In this document: positions 11,930 to 23,716 of the stretch, in pieces
Layout of the letters: each line of letters opens with the position of its first letter
How positions within the stretch are numbered: position 1 is the stretch's first letter
DNA from: Calliopum simillimum
Lineage: Eukaryota > Arthropoda > Insecta > Diptera > Lauxaniidae
Direction: 5' to 3'
Length of the DNA stretch: 64,000 bases
Assembly: GCA_951812925.1 (NCBI GenBank)
Contig: OX638372.1
Span: 11,003,410-11,067,409, forward strand
Translations under genes and position numbers: made by a program
The notes under the pieces: model-generated
The model's database searches: none
What the model saw: only the letters and a program-made list of their open reading frames with translations
Told to the model about the DNA's origin: nothing

Positions 11930-13470
11930 CAAATTTGAAATTTCAGTGTACTTAAATACCTACACCAACACAATGTATTAAATAAAAATAGCCAATAATG
12001 AAGAAATTACGTTCGTGTAAATAAGGGTTACTTAATATTTAAAAATTTCATTACTTTCGACAAGATTGAATCGAGCGCATTAACTCCCTTACAGCCAAAA
12101 AAATGAATGAAAGGATATCAAACATTGAGCGCAACACAATATGGCAAAAACTTAAGGCAACACTACTCGTACCTACTGCAGCTTACGAAAGTACAAAAGC
12201 TGAAAAAGATACGAAAACAGTCAAAATTGTAGGGGAGAGAGGAGTGTAATAGTGGTGTATCGTGTAGTCAATGTCATATTTGTATAGCGCAATAAATTTC
12301 TTATGAAGTTCGTAATCGATTTTGACTTATTGAAACATTATGATTGAAAGACAGACATTTATGAGCAAATGACGACGACCGAGCAAGCAACTGACGTCGA
12401 AGGGTCCCAAGGGTTACAGTCAATGCACAAACACACACACACTCGCTGTGTTAGGAAAGCATAGTCAGCAGTTGTTATTAAAGAAAGTAATGTTAGGATA
12501 AGTGAATATATAGCTAAGCTGGCTGTATACCAATTTAATGTTTTCATTTTCTGCATTCGTACTGTTCAATAGATAAAATCGGACGTTTTTTCAAAGTGCT
12601 ATGTCAGCTTTAAAACCAGCCAAGTCAAGATTGTATCAAATGTTAAGTTGTGAAAAAGTACAACGGAGTAAAATAAAAAGAAAAACATCCAAAGTATGAG
12701 GGAAGCAAGTCGGTAGGATGTGATATGTGCGTGGGTTAAATCAATGGAAAAAGAAGAAAAAGGATATTGGGTTATGTTTAACAAGCTTAGAAGCAGGAAA
12801 TCGAATGGGAAGTCAAAATGGCAAAAGAAAATAAATACAGAAAGAGCGAAAAGAAATGACTTCATATAAAGTCATTGGGGATCAAATTGGGATGTAAACA
12901 CGCAGATAATGTGGTCGTATGTTTTTATTTCACATTTGGAGTTTTTCAAGTGCACACAATGGTGTATGCGTATGTGGCAAGTTCTTTCGATTTTTTTTAT
13001 GGCATTTTTGAGGTTAGAAATGGACAGTTAAACTGTCAGTTGGTAGTAAAAATATACAATTTCACAATTTGCTATCCCCTTTTTTTATATTTTATGACAT
13101 AAATATGTTTGGACAGCTTTATTAGGTGTCAACTGATTTGACAACTGCTGGGAGGGAAATTAATACCAATGAAAATATTAAAGAAAGTGGAGAGAGAGAT
13201 ATTGTTTAAATTAAAATAAATCCCACTCTTTTTGATTACTAACACCAACGCAACTATAAATGAAATGTACAGTGTTAATTTGTGGAAAAGAGCTAACTTT
13301 AAGGGATGGCACAGCGCTATCATACCACACAATAGAATGGCATGTTCACTGTTTTAGTTTGATTTCCATAAAATTTACTTTACAAATACATTTTTCCAAA
13401 AATTTTTGTTATTTTTTCAATACAACAAACAGAAAGAAATTATTTAAAAGGTTAAGTCTGCGAAAATATA
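11930..13470. other. No gene recognised
   Basis: Contains an isolated taggggagag motif at 12232 that resembles one end of the TAGGG elements described elsewhere but has no partner end, a (ca)n tract near 12430, and overlapping short frames without similarity. Confidence 0.5.
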
Positions 13471-13473
13471 GTA

Positions 13474-14778
13474 CAGGGTCCGACACTCGAAGTGTAGCCA
13501 ATTAAAAAGGCCATAAATTCTGTTTGGAATATTGCTTTTGTTTATTTCAAAGTACAGAATGTGTGAAAATAATACAAAATTCAGAATCAATTCACTTTTG
13601 CTCGATATGACCACTTTTGCCTTGACTAGGGCCTTGAGACGGTCCAAAAACGTATTGCAAGCAACCCGAATATGACTTGCCGGTATTTTGGCCCACTCGC
13701 GGACAATGGCTGCCTTCTGCGCCTCCTGACTGGTGTATCTTTTAGTTCGGATTTTGCTTTCTAAATAAGTTTACAGAAAATATTCCATTGGATTCGCGTC
13801 TGGTGAATTCGAGAGCCATTGTGTGGTAGTAATGAAGTTCGGAACGTTAGTTTTCAGCCAATCTTGGTTCACTCGAGCTTTGTGAGACGTTGCCGAGTCC
13901 TGTTGAAACTTCCATGGTCTGCTACCAAAATTTTTGTCTGCCCACGGCTTTAAAGCAGCCTTCAGAATAATTTCTTGACCATATTTTGCATTTACTTTGA
14001 CGCTAGGCTCAATGAAAACGATTGAAGAGCGCTCATCTGCGATTACAGCGGCCCAAACCATTACCTGCGGCGGGTGCTGCCTCCTGGTGGCCAATCGATG
14101 ACTCAAATTCTTGTATGAACAGTCGGTCAAGTAAACCTTATCGTTTTGAGAGTTTACGAATTGCTCAATTGGGAAAATTTTCTCGTCAGAAAACGCAATG
14201 TTCGGAAATTGACCGCTTTGGGCCAAGCGAAGCAACTCCTTCTCTTTTTAAAGACTAACTTGTTGCTGCTTGTTGCTGCGCTTGACCTTGAGCTCATTTT
14301 TCAGTATACGTCAGATGCTACGGTCGGACATTTTCAGTTCTTTTGCCATTTGATTAGCACTTCGTCGGGGATTTCGCTCAAGTCGATTTTTCACTTTTGA
14401 ACCATCTCACGTGACGTTACAGTCTGTTGATGACCACCTCCATGACGTTTTGCGATGCTTCCAGTTATTATTGTACTGTCCAGTTATTATTGTAACGAGT
14501 TATTGTGCGATAAACAAAAACTTTATTTACATTAAGGTGTTTGAGCTCACGAACAATCGCTGGTTGTGATTTTCCAGCTAAATATAAAGCAAGCACACTA
14601 TTACATTTGTAGTCCATCCTCTCCGATCCCTTTTTTGCGTTCTTTTTTGGCAAAATGCTTTTAATCGCTTGTTAACAACACTTTGAACTGTCGTTAAGCA
14701 AATTTTTAGACAGCTGGTACCAGCGGGTGAACTGCGCGAACGGTCTGAAGTTGGTTACAGTTCGAGCGCCGGACACTG
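13474..14778 (-). mobile_element. Full-length Tc1/mariner-superfamily element, DD37E type
   Basis: 1305 bp bounded by TA on both sides (13472-73 and 14779-80). Terminal inverted repeats of about 28 bp: cagggtccgacactcgaa at the left and, inverted, cagtgtccggcgctcgaa at the right, five mismatches over 30 with the TA. The transposase relic is on the minus strand. Size and TA target are standard for the superfamily. It adjoins no other element of its kind in the window. Confidence 0.9.
13510..14653 (-). pseudogene. DD37E transposase relic
   Basis: N-terminal helix-turn-helix region begins at 14653 (MPKKNAKKGSERMDYKC) and runs to RYNNNW, where a 19-bp tandem duplication (14459-14496) shifts the frame. 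A second frame loss and TGA codons follow near 14395 and 14310. The catalytic part is at 14235-13771: first D in AFSDEKIFPIEQFVN, second D in KFQQDSATSHKAR, then SPDANPMEYFL. From the second D, the glutamate of MEYF lies 38 residues on, giving the DD37E spacing. A TAA replaces the residue after MEYFL, and the same frame continues to the C-terminus (ESKIRTKRYTSQEAQKAA). Clearly inactive. Confidence 0.9.
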
Positions 14779-14779
14779 T

Positions 14780-16270
14780 ATACTGACAAAATGTTTGTGC
14801 ATACTCCTAGGCTGCATGCAAAACATATAAATGCTTCATACGAAAATGTATGATTCATTTGTCTTACGAAAACTAGGTTGTTATTGATCCTCACGGCGAA
14901 AAGTAGGCCATTTTACCAAGAATTGAGGAGCATTATCTACAGAAAGCTATATTATTAGCAAATTAATTTTTTTTTTTTTTGTGAGTTGTAAGTTTTTTCA
15001 CACTAAAATTGTAGCATACACTAAGGCACTGTAATGCCAACAATATTTCTTATACGCCGAATAGCTACAGCTTGAAATTTAACCTTCATTACAACTGCAA
15101 ACTGCCACACCCGCGGCTACCGCTGACTTGAGCTTTGTTTTGTTTTACTTTTCGCTAGCTATGCGCCGTTGCATTTTCATTTTCGCTTTTGCCAGGTGCC
15201 ACACAACGCCTAAAAGCGCGCAACAGAAAATTAGACGCAACACAGCACAAAAAATATAAATAATAATCAGCAGCAGCAGCAGTGGCATCACAATCAGAAT
15301 CATACGGCACGCTGCGTTTGCCGGATGTTCATTATTATTGTGAGTACTTTTTCTTACTTATACTACTATTTATTTGTTTCTACTGCTTTTTGCAAAAAAA
15401 AAGAAAGAACTAAAAAAAAAAATAATAATTTTCCTTTTCGCTACTACATTCATTATTTTGAATTTAATTCACATTTCAACGCGCCTTTCCGTTTCATATT
15501 TTTAATATTTTGCATGCGCATTTGTGCTCTCTATTACGCTTTATTTCTGCGCCTAAAAGTTGCTTACAGTTTTTTCCTTTCTTTTCTTTATTTTTGTGTT
15601 GCTCGCAACAGGATGTAGCAGATAGGTAGCGTAAAAAGATTGCAAAAAACAAACATAAAAAATGCTGCATATTTTGGAGCGCAACAAATCCGCCAACTAT
15701 GCAGTGATTAAATTCGCGCTTACACCTGCTGTTTTTTTGACGGATGAAAGCGTACTTTTTTCCAGTAGCATTATGATTCCTTTTTTTATTCTCTTTCTTT
15801 CTTAAGATTTTTTGTCAAAAAGGCAATTGAACAAAGCTTTTGAGGCATTAGAATGCTGTGAGGGTTATGCATATTTTGTTGAAAAAAAAAAACTCTTGGC
15901 CGCGGGATATTTTATAATGATATCCGGATAATATAAATAAAACTCGCGCGCACTGTCAACTAAGCTTTGCGATGACGACAATGGATTTGTGTTGGCATTA
16001 ATTTTGCTCTAATTTTCTTCAAGCAAAGCCCTCATCTACCTACAAACGACCTTTTGCATTTTGTTGTGATATTTAATTAACTTTATGAAAATTCACTGCG
16101 GGTTAGAACAAAGTGTTTGTCACAAAGTGGAAAAAAATTAATATAACCAATATACTCATTAATTTAATAAATGTAATATCAAAATTATTTTCTGCGTTGG
16201 TATTTGTGGTATTTAATAGATATGTATGAACTCAAATAGCGCAAGGCCGAATAATAAAAAAAAATCTGAA
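14780..16270. other. No gene recognised
   Basis: Contains an agc microsatellite at about 15270-15290 and A/T homopolymers. The 97-codon frame at 15325-15618 is phenylalanine/tyrosine-rich and shows no domain; I do not call it. Confidence 0.5.
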
Positions 16271-16274
16271 AATA

Positions 16275-16389
16275 TATTGGGGGTTATCGTGAATCACGAT
16301 TTCCGGGGAATTTTCTTAAACTGCAATAGAGAATGCACGGCAGTCTGAGAAAATTCTCCGGGAATATCTATTCACGATAATTCCCATTA
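16275..16389. mobile_element. Small foldback MITE, copy 1
   Basis: About 115 bp. Left arm ttgggggttatcgtgaat; right arm inverted, aatgggaattatcgtgaa; inner arms ccggggaattttct and agaaaattctccggg also pair, so nearly the whole element can fold back. A second copy begins at 63930. Confidence 0.8.
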
Positions 16390-17417
16390 TGTTTGCTACT
16401 TACTTAAATTACACAGGCACTCAAAAAAAAAGTTTTATGAACACAATACTTCTTATATGCAGTTTCATGTATTTTTTGACGCTTGATTTGACTGCATCCT
16501 CAGAATTGTCAATATACCTTCAGGATTTCTGGATATCCTTGCTTGAAGTGAAAAAACGCTGTTTTCGAGCTTAGGGCGTAGCTGCACGATTTTTAACCTT
16601 TCATTTGCACTTATTTTATGGTCAAAAATGCAATCCCCGAATTCGCAGCAGAACATCTTTGCGAAATTTCACGAAAAACATAATCCATTGAAAAATAAAA
16701 TTACTCTATCTTCTTTGGTTTTTGAGATATCTTAGCCTTAATAAGCAAAATTATACCGGTTTTGCTATTTTTTTAGCTTTATAACTAAAAAACGAAACGT
16801 TAATCATTGAAATCTGACAAATCAATTGAAAGTTCTAATCGCTTTCTTTAAAAATTATTTAAATGATGATTATTAATTTATTTTTCTCAGAGTCTTTCTT
16901 TGCGTAACCGCCCAGGATTTGACTTTTCATCTCCGATTTTTATGAAAATTGGTGGAAAGTTAGTATTTGACACACATTTAACTGTGGTAAAATGATTTTT
17001 CAAAAATTTGTAAGTTGGCGGCCATACGAAATTCGATCCAACTTTTGGATACTCACATATTTGAAAATTTATAGCTCCTCGGTTTTTTATTCGATTTTAA
17101 TGAAATTTTCACGGTTTTTGTAGAAAAGTATGAGCTTTTGAAAAAAAACAAACTGAAACTAAAACCTTTTTTATTTTTCAAAGCCATTTTGGGGCTTAGT
17201 GCAGCATTTTTTTTTTTTTTTTTTTTTTTTGAAATATTTTTATTCTAAAGAAAATTTTGTAACAATTATTTTCTGGCCCTCAAAATTGTGGTATAATTGA
17301 CGGTTATCATTATGAGTCGTTGGTGCGCGTGCGCTACTATATAAGGTTGCCACCGTCTGAACGGAATTTTTTCAGTGAACCCTAGTGAAATTTTTTATAG
17401 AATTTTTTTATAGAACA
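16390..17417. other. No gene recognised; A+T-rich interspersed repeat-like DNA
   Basis: Low-complexity sequence with phrases such as ttttgagatatcttagcc common in dipteran interspersed repeats and a poly-T run at 17205-17230. The overlapping frames at 16389-16656 have no similarity I recognise. Confidence 0.45.
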
Positions 17418-17419
17418 TA

Positions 17420-18337
17420 CAGGGTCCGCCAAATAACTTTTTTTTCTTTGAAAATTCTATAAAAAAAAACTACTAGATATTTTCCCAAATTTCTTTTTTT
17501 ATTTGAAAGTACAATCTTTCCGGTTGATAATAGAAAATAATTTCATTCAAATGGCTGCCTCGGTTGGCCATGCAGTAGCCTACACGATCGGTCCAATTTT
17601 TAAGCACATTATCGATTGTGTGCAACTGTATTTCACCAATGGCTTCACGAATATTATCCTTTAAAGCGTCAATTGTCTCTGGCTTGTCGGCGTAACACTT
17701 ATTTTTGAGCGCACCCCACAAATAATAGTCTAACGGTGTCAAATCGCAGCTCCAAGGTGGCCAAACGACATCAGCTCTGCGGCTGATAATGCGATTTTCA
17801 AAAACAGGGCGCAAAACATCGAGTGTAGCTTCGACTGTGTGGCACGTAGCGCCGTCCTGTTGAAACCAAATGTTGCCAATATCCTCCTCTTCAATTTTTG
17901 TGAACAAAAATTCGTTCAACATGGCCCGATAACGATCGCCATTGAATGTAACGGCCACTCCGAAGAAAAATGGCCCAATTATGCCTCTGGATCAAAATCC
18001 GCACCAAACAGTGACTCGTTTTGGGTGCAGCGGCTTTTCAATGTATGCGTGCGGGTTTTCTGTGCCCCAAATGCGACAATTTTGCTTGTTTACATACCCG
18101 CCAAGATCAAAATGAGCTTCATCTGAAAAGATGATTTTTTTTGGCAAAATCGGTATCTTCTGCAAGTCGATCGCAGGCCCACTTAGCGAAGCGTTGTACA
18201 AGCGTATACACAACCATATTCGTTCAGCGGAAGGATAAAACATAAATAATTATCTGTCAAACCAGACATGAGCTAAGTGTTACCATTCACGAAATAAGCA
18301 CTAGTTGAAAAAAAAAAACGTCAGATGGCGGGTCCTG
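17420..18337 (-). mobile_element. Internally deleted DD41D mariner ('rosa'-like)
   Basis: 918 bp flanked by TA (17418-19; 18338-39). Ends cagggtccgcc at left and, inverted, caggacccgcc at right. Full elements are about 1.3 kb, so roughly 0.4 kb is missing, essentially the DNA-binding N-terminus. Transposase is on the minus strand. The DD41D group is known from tephritid flies, among others, which is one clue to the host. Confidence 0.9.
17473..18243 (-). pseudogene. DD41D mariner transposase relic
   Basis: Catalytic core on the minus strand: first D in IIFSDEAHFDLGGYV, second D in WFQQDGATCHTVEATL, third in LTPLDYYLWGALKN. From second to third D there are 41 intervening residues. The frame runs from 18243 to 17473 with one TGA at 17992-17994 just after VTVWCGF. 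Upstream, a run of eight A residues (minus strand, about 18133-18140) shifts the frame relative to the expected RFAKWACDRL segment, which is readable in another frame, and another stop lies beyond it. C-terminus RVGYCMANRGSHLNEIIFYY is intact. Not functional. Confidence 0.92.
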
Positions 18338-18350
18338 TATTAGCCCACTA

Positions 18351-18514
18351 TAACCAAGTTTTTCGATAAAAGGTCAAAAAAATCCATAAGAACGGGATAT
18401 AATGGGTTAAGATGTTCCAGATAATTCTTCCATGCTTGATTTCATGTTAACCTTCTGGAACATATAAGCCAATATATCCCGTTTCTATGGTTCTTTATCC
18501 AAAAACTTGGGTTA
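18351..18514. mobile_element. Small foldback element beside the DD41D mariner
   Basis: Arms taaccaagtttttcgataaa (18351) and, inverted, taacccaagtttttggataa (18514) pair; inside them acgggatataatggg pairs with ccaatatatcccgt and atgttccaga with tctggaacat. About 164 bp, almost wholly palindromic. It lies 12 bp from the right end of the mariner. Confidence 0.7.
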
Positions 18515-18588
18515 AGGGGGGCTTCTCATGTAAAATTTTCAAAAAATCGATTTTTTTTTTTTTTTTCATAGGGAGTATATTCCCAAAG

Positions 18589-19144
18589 TTTCATGACTCA
18601 ACTCTAAATATTATGCAAAATATGATTGATTGAACCATCGCGCTCGGGTGCGCTTTGTGTGCGATTTCAAACTTTAAATCGTTTTTTCTCAAAACTATGG
18701 TTTTAAAATCGCGGTACACGATTGCGAAAAAACTACTTAACCGATTTTTGATTTCTAAAAAGTGTTTTGCAGATTATAAATTGAACAAGTGCATGAATGT
18801 CTGCAACTCCAAAAAATTCGATTTAACAATATTGAAATCACGTCTTGAAAAAAAAGTGCTATTTTTTCGTCATTTTTTGTCGAAAAATGGGGCTAAAAAG
18901 TGTATAAAATAACTTTTTTTCCACAATTTCAGACATTCATGCACTTGTTCAATTTATAATCTGCAAAACACTTTTTAGAAATCAAAAATCGGTTAAGTAG
19001 TTTTTTCGCAATCGTGTACCGCGATTTTAAAACCATAATTTTGAGAAAAAACGATTTAAAGTTTGAAATCGCACACAAAGCGCACCCGAGCGCGCTGGTT
19101 CAATCAATCACATTTTCCATAATATTTAGAGTTGAGTCATGAAA
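18589..19144. repeat. Long near-perfect inverted repeat (arms ~218 bp)
   Basis: Arm 1 at 18589-18806 and arm 2 at 18926-19144 are reverse complements with only scattered mismatches (e.g. accatcgcgctcggg against accagcgcgctcggg). The loop is about 120 bp. Markers: tttcatgactcaactc outermost, caagtgcatgaatgtctg innermost. A transcript would form a very stable hairpin. It is probably a foldback transposon; the open frame at 18655-18912 is only a by-product of arm 1. Confidence 0.88.
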
Positions 19145-19149
19145 CAATA

Positions 19150-21035
19150 TATGACATCCTGCAGGCTTAAAATCTCAAAAATCGATGATATTTAAAAAAA
19201 CAATCCACTAGGCTTGAAGCTTATAGTGAGGACAAGAGATGCTGAACTAAATTTTTTCTTACGCTTAAGGGTCCAGAACTTTTGCTGAGTTAACATTTAC
19301 AAAATGAACCACCTTGTTTTATATCACTGCTGTCATACTCAAAAGAAAAAAAGACAACACAATATCTGTCACTTGAATCGTTCACGTCTTTTTGGCATTT
19401 TCACACGCTTGAGCATCACATTTGATTCAACATCACGTTTTACAGCAAACACACACACACATACAAACAAGCACTTGTAAGTATGTATGTGTGTATAGAA
19501 AATGACGCGACAAACGACGAGGACAAAAGTAACATTAGCCAGTCGCGTGAACCCTTTTTATTTCACGTGTAACCATGCCATCATACCGCATGAGTTTATT
19601 TTGTCACAGGATATAAATCTGTTTATTCTTCTTCTTTCTATGTTATCGTAAAATATGTAAAATAGCTCAAAAAAAAAGATAGTACCTAAAGGATATGCGT
19701 AGCCTTTGCAAAAACTTTTGTAGAACTTTTCCAGAAAACCTTTAAGCATTTAAATTTAATATACAATTTCGCACTTATGCAAATATTTGACGGTTCATTA
19801 ATGCTTACCTTGACATTGTTTACATGATTTTGTCCCAAATATGGGCGGGTGCGTCTATTAAAGTGTCATTAGAGTGGATTAAAATTTGTCCACTCTCAGT
19901 CTGACATTTTAAGGAACGTGATGTTTGCTCTGTTCCTACGCTAATATCAAGTTAATGGCACTAGTAACAAAGTTCACATTGTGGTGGGTTTTATTTCTTG
20001 CCATAAATTTAATGTTTCATATAAATATTTTTGAGTTGAAAAATCAAAAAATCAATTGTTTCAGCCTGAAATTTTAAAAACCCATAATTCCAGTTGTGTA
20101 ACCATATTTTTGTATTATTATAAAGATAATCGCCCTCAAATGTTGAAACCGCAATTCTTTTGTCTGCGCAAAGTCAACGTAACCGTTCGCAGTTCACTGT
20201 CGCCAGCGTGGTATATTTTACTGTTCCAGCAACAATTCGCTATCTATAAGTTGTATGTGTTCTTTTTTTGCAATATTGGCCATTTAGTGCTACTCATGGT
20301 TTGCATCACTTCACAGGCAAAAAGTGCTTGGTTGAAGTATTATTTTAAAGCTTCATGGTTGTTGGCAGCTGTTACGAAATTTATGATAAAAGTTTTACCA
20401 AAAACGAAAAACCCCAAATGATTTTACCACACCACTTCTGTTTTCACAATCCACTTCGATTGTTTGCAGGAGCAGAGTTGGTGGCGTAGAGAGAAAGTGG
20501 TCGTGATTGCGCGTTGCCACTAAATGTGTTGAAGGTCAATGACAAAAGTTGTAGGCACATCATGCAGGAGATTGAGCAAACAAAAGTGTTTGCATTTCAA
20601 AACCGTTGAAAATTGGTGTAAAAGTGAATTCTTTTTTTATTAATTTCATATTTTTACACTTTAAAATGTTCAAATAATCACGTGGCTGGTATGAGAGAGA
20701 ATTAAAGCAATGAGAAGAGAAATAAACAAAACCATAAGTATAAAAAGCACGGGTCGTTTAACCCAATGATTATTGTACTCCTGGTATTTTTTGCAAAGCT
20801 ATTCACTAAGGTCCGGATATAGAGAAAAATTTATTTTTATCCGTTAAAGAGCTATTCGAATTTCCTGGTGGAATTTCATAAATACGATCCATAAAATGTT
20901 TTTCACATCAAATAAAAGGTTTGAAAAAAAAAAAAAAACCTGGGTATGCAGTAAGCTTTCCATATGTTTGTAGATTCAATGATAGTATTTTGAAGATTTT
21001 TTTGTAACTTTTTACAAAAAAAAAATAAATTGTTA
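19150..21035. other. No gene recognised
   Basis: A+T-rich with (ca)n near 19450 and poly-A at 20923. The 121-codon frame at 20056-20421 (MFQPEILKTHNSSC...) shows no domain or splice context; codon use is A+T-driven, so I leave it uncalled. Confidence 0.45.
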
Positions 21036-21039
21036 CGTA

Positions 21040-21913
21040 GGGTAAGGTAACCGGCTGTGGGCTGTCACCGGTTGTGGGCCACCCCTTGCATTTTTTGACG
21101 TTTATAAAATATGACAGATCTGAGTATGAGGTTATTGACAATAGACAGTATTAGTGCAAACACTGAAGTGAAAGGACGCATCTGACCCGCAGCTACAACA
21201 AAATAAAAAAAATTGACGAAAAAATTTTTAATAAAGTAATTTCTGAAGATTTTGCGAGTGTGATAAAGCCTAGTAAAATATTGCAAAGAGGTGAGTGTTA
21301 TGCATTTTTATGCAGTATTTGCGGTAAATTTTCCGATTTTATATCGAGTTTGCTCAAAATTTTTCGCCACGAGAATTTTGCCAGTCACTTAAGGGATGGC
21401 TGCCGTTATCGGTTGTGGGCCACCTTTTGAAATCGGTTGTGGGTTACCATAAAATAAATAAATCGACTTCTGTTAGCTGTCTTTTGGATGAACTTGGCCC
21501 CTTACAAGCCGCTTCACCCAAAACATCATCAAATCGCGGCCGAAAGCCAAATTGCGAATCCGATGAGGATGATTAATAATTTGAAAAAGACAAATTTTCT
21601 TGATGTTTTTTCGCCACTAGAGGCTTTATTGATAAATAAATTTTGATAATACATATTCCTTTAATGGTTTTTTTTCATAATTTTGCATTTGAAGTGGATT
21701 TTTCAGGGTGGCCCCCAACCGGTTATAAATTTTTTTTTGTCCAAAAACAAGCTCTTTACATAATTTTTTAAAAAAAAATTTTTTTTGTTGAAAAATTGTT
21801 TCTTTTTGGTTATCTACTGCCTCTAGCTTTCCATTGGTACCCACAAATGTATATTTGAATGCAAGTTACGGGCAAAAAACGAAACCCGGCCCACAACCGG
21901 TTACCTTCCTCTC
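21040..21913. mobile_element. TAGGG-type TIR element 1 (word GGTTGTGGGCCACC)
   Basis: 874 bp between TA dinucleotides (21038-39; 21914-15). Left end gggtaaggtaaccggctgtg and right end, inverted, gagaggaaggtaaccggttg. The word ggttgtgggccacc or a close variant occurs at 21050, 21070, 21407 and 21429 and inverted near 21706 and 21888. No coding frame of note. Probably non-autonomous, with the word serving as a transposase binding site (inference). Confidence 0.75.
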
Positions 21914-21914
21914 T

Positions 21915-23245
21915 ATTTAGAAGAGAAGCAACAAACAGAAAACTCATTTTGAATAATAATTTGAATAGATTTCAAGAAATCCTAAACTTAAACTCCGGTT
22001 TTTCGTGATTTTTAATGTTATATAATAGAAGAAAGAGATATTCAACAATAAAAACTGATAAAGCAGATAGTCTTTTTCTTTCAAAACTAAGGTGAAATTA
22101 TATTGTATAAACATTTTTTTCTTCTTCGAAATATCGTAAACAAGAATATCGAAAAAACGTGGGAAACTTTTTTTTTACAAATGGCGGACTCTAGCGGACA
22201 ACCTAATAGCTGTGGAAGAATATATTTTCTAAAGTTCTTGGGATAAAACTGAGTACATTTCTTTCAGTTTTTAAATTTAAAGCAGTGGTTTCCAAAGACT
22301 ATGCCCACGGGCACTTGAGATTTTGTGCTTAAAAGCTTTCCGTGTACGTATACACTCACAAATAAGCGTTCAATTGTGTCAATAGTTGTGCAGATCTGCG
22401 TCATTTGCTTGCAGCATATATAAAATATAAAAGCTTTCAGTGAGCTTTTTATACATTGAAAAATTGCGCGAGTACTGAGTTTGGTTATCACTGGTATATA
22501 GTCTCTCGAACTCAAAAAAAAGAGGCTTTTGGCTAGATTTAACATATATACCAATATTCAAGCTAAAATTCGCAATAAAACCACTAACCGATTTTGATGT
22601 TCTTAGTCTTGAAAGTTTATCACGCTTTAACTTAATATAGTACACATAAAACCATTAAAGTTTTGGATGTAAAAAAGACTGTTGAACAAAAATATCTTAA
22701 ATCATACCCACACAAAAAAACATAGCATGATGTAAAAATTGTTGTATCTTTCACAAATTTCAACCGATTTCTAGTCTGAAGATCATGTTTGAACAGTTGA
22801 TGGTTTGATTGCAGTGGAATAGTGTATTTTAAATTTAATTTTGCTTTTGCAATTGAGATATTTCAATAAAATCTGATTAAGATTGCATCATAATTCAAAG
22901 GTAAAGTTCTTAAAATGTGATAATAGTAATTTAAGTTTTTAATCTCGTAACATTAAATCCTGGTCAAAGCCCATTATTAATAAAATAAGAAATTACCGTC
23001 AATTAATGACAACCCTCTTCTTGCAATTCATTAAGCCAATTAAATCAATAGTAGTTTGTTTTTTAAATAAATAAATAATTAAGTAAATAATAAAGTCAAC
23101 ACAAGGCAGTCAGTTTAAATCACAGGGATAATAGCGTTGCAACATAAAAGCAACATTTTAATAAAATTAAATGTGGCTCAAATACAATTAAGTGCACTTT
23201 CATAAAGGCTTAAATGCGTAGATGAAGAATAATAAATACTGAAAT
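21915..23245. other. No gene recognised
   Basis: A+T-rich. A possible hAT-like left end, cagtggtttccaaagact, occurs at 22283, but no matching right end was found. Overlapping frames at 22264-22645 show no known domain. Confidence 0.45.
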
Positions 23246-23250
23246 AAATG

Positions 23251-23716
23251 CAGTGCCGGTGTTAGAGTTATCAGGCCTCAGCTGATGAAGGGCGCCAAAT
23301 TGATTCACATAAAAGTAACATATTCACATATTTTCCGATTGAGGTTATTGCAACAAAATGCACAATTGAGGAGTGGCCGTACCAAAGGGCCTAAGTAACA
23401 TTTCGTAATGTCATACTTTTTATGAGCCTAATAGTCTGTTATTTGACTGTTGTACTTTTTTCAACATAATGACATCAATTTTACAATATCAGAAAAAATT
23501 TTTGTGAAAACAGAAAACAATTTTATTAATTTCTAACAAAATGCCACCCGTTTCATATTATGACACTACTTTTGCCTCGAAATGGTACTTAGGCCTTTTG
23601 GTACGGACACTCCTCAATTCTTTTCAAATAAGTTTTACGAAAGCTTAAGCGGTTATTATAGCCATAAAAGAGCGTCAAAAATTGCATATTACTACAATCA
23701 CTAACGCCGGCCTTGA
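23251..23716. mobile_element. Possible small hAT-like element with a MITE nested in it
   Basis: Outer ends cagtgccggtgttag (23251) and, inverted, caaggccggcgttag (about 23716) resemble hAT termini, but no 8-bp target duplication was seen, so the outer call is tentative. See the separate inner MITE. Confidence 0.4.
23363..23620. mobile_element. MITE with ~33-bp terminal inverted repeats
   Basis: Left aattgaggagtggccgtacc then aaagggcctaagta; right, inverted, aattgaggagtgtccgtacc then aaaaggcctaagta. Two mismatches over 34 bp. Total about 257 bp, no coding capacity. Confidence 0.85.

Noticed and set aside
12232..12290. taggggagagaggagtg as another TAGGG element end
   Set aside because: No inverted partner and no repeated word found nearby.
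20056..20421. 121-codon plus-strand frame
   Set aside because: No domain, no conserved pattern, no splice context; length is within chance for this composition when many frames are surveyed.
22283..22330. hAT-like left end cagtggtttccaaagact
   Set aside because: No matching right end or 8-bp duplication located downstream.
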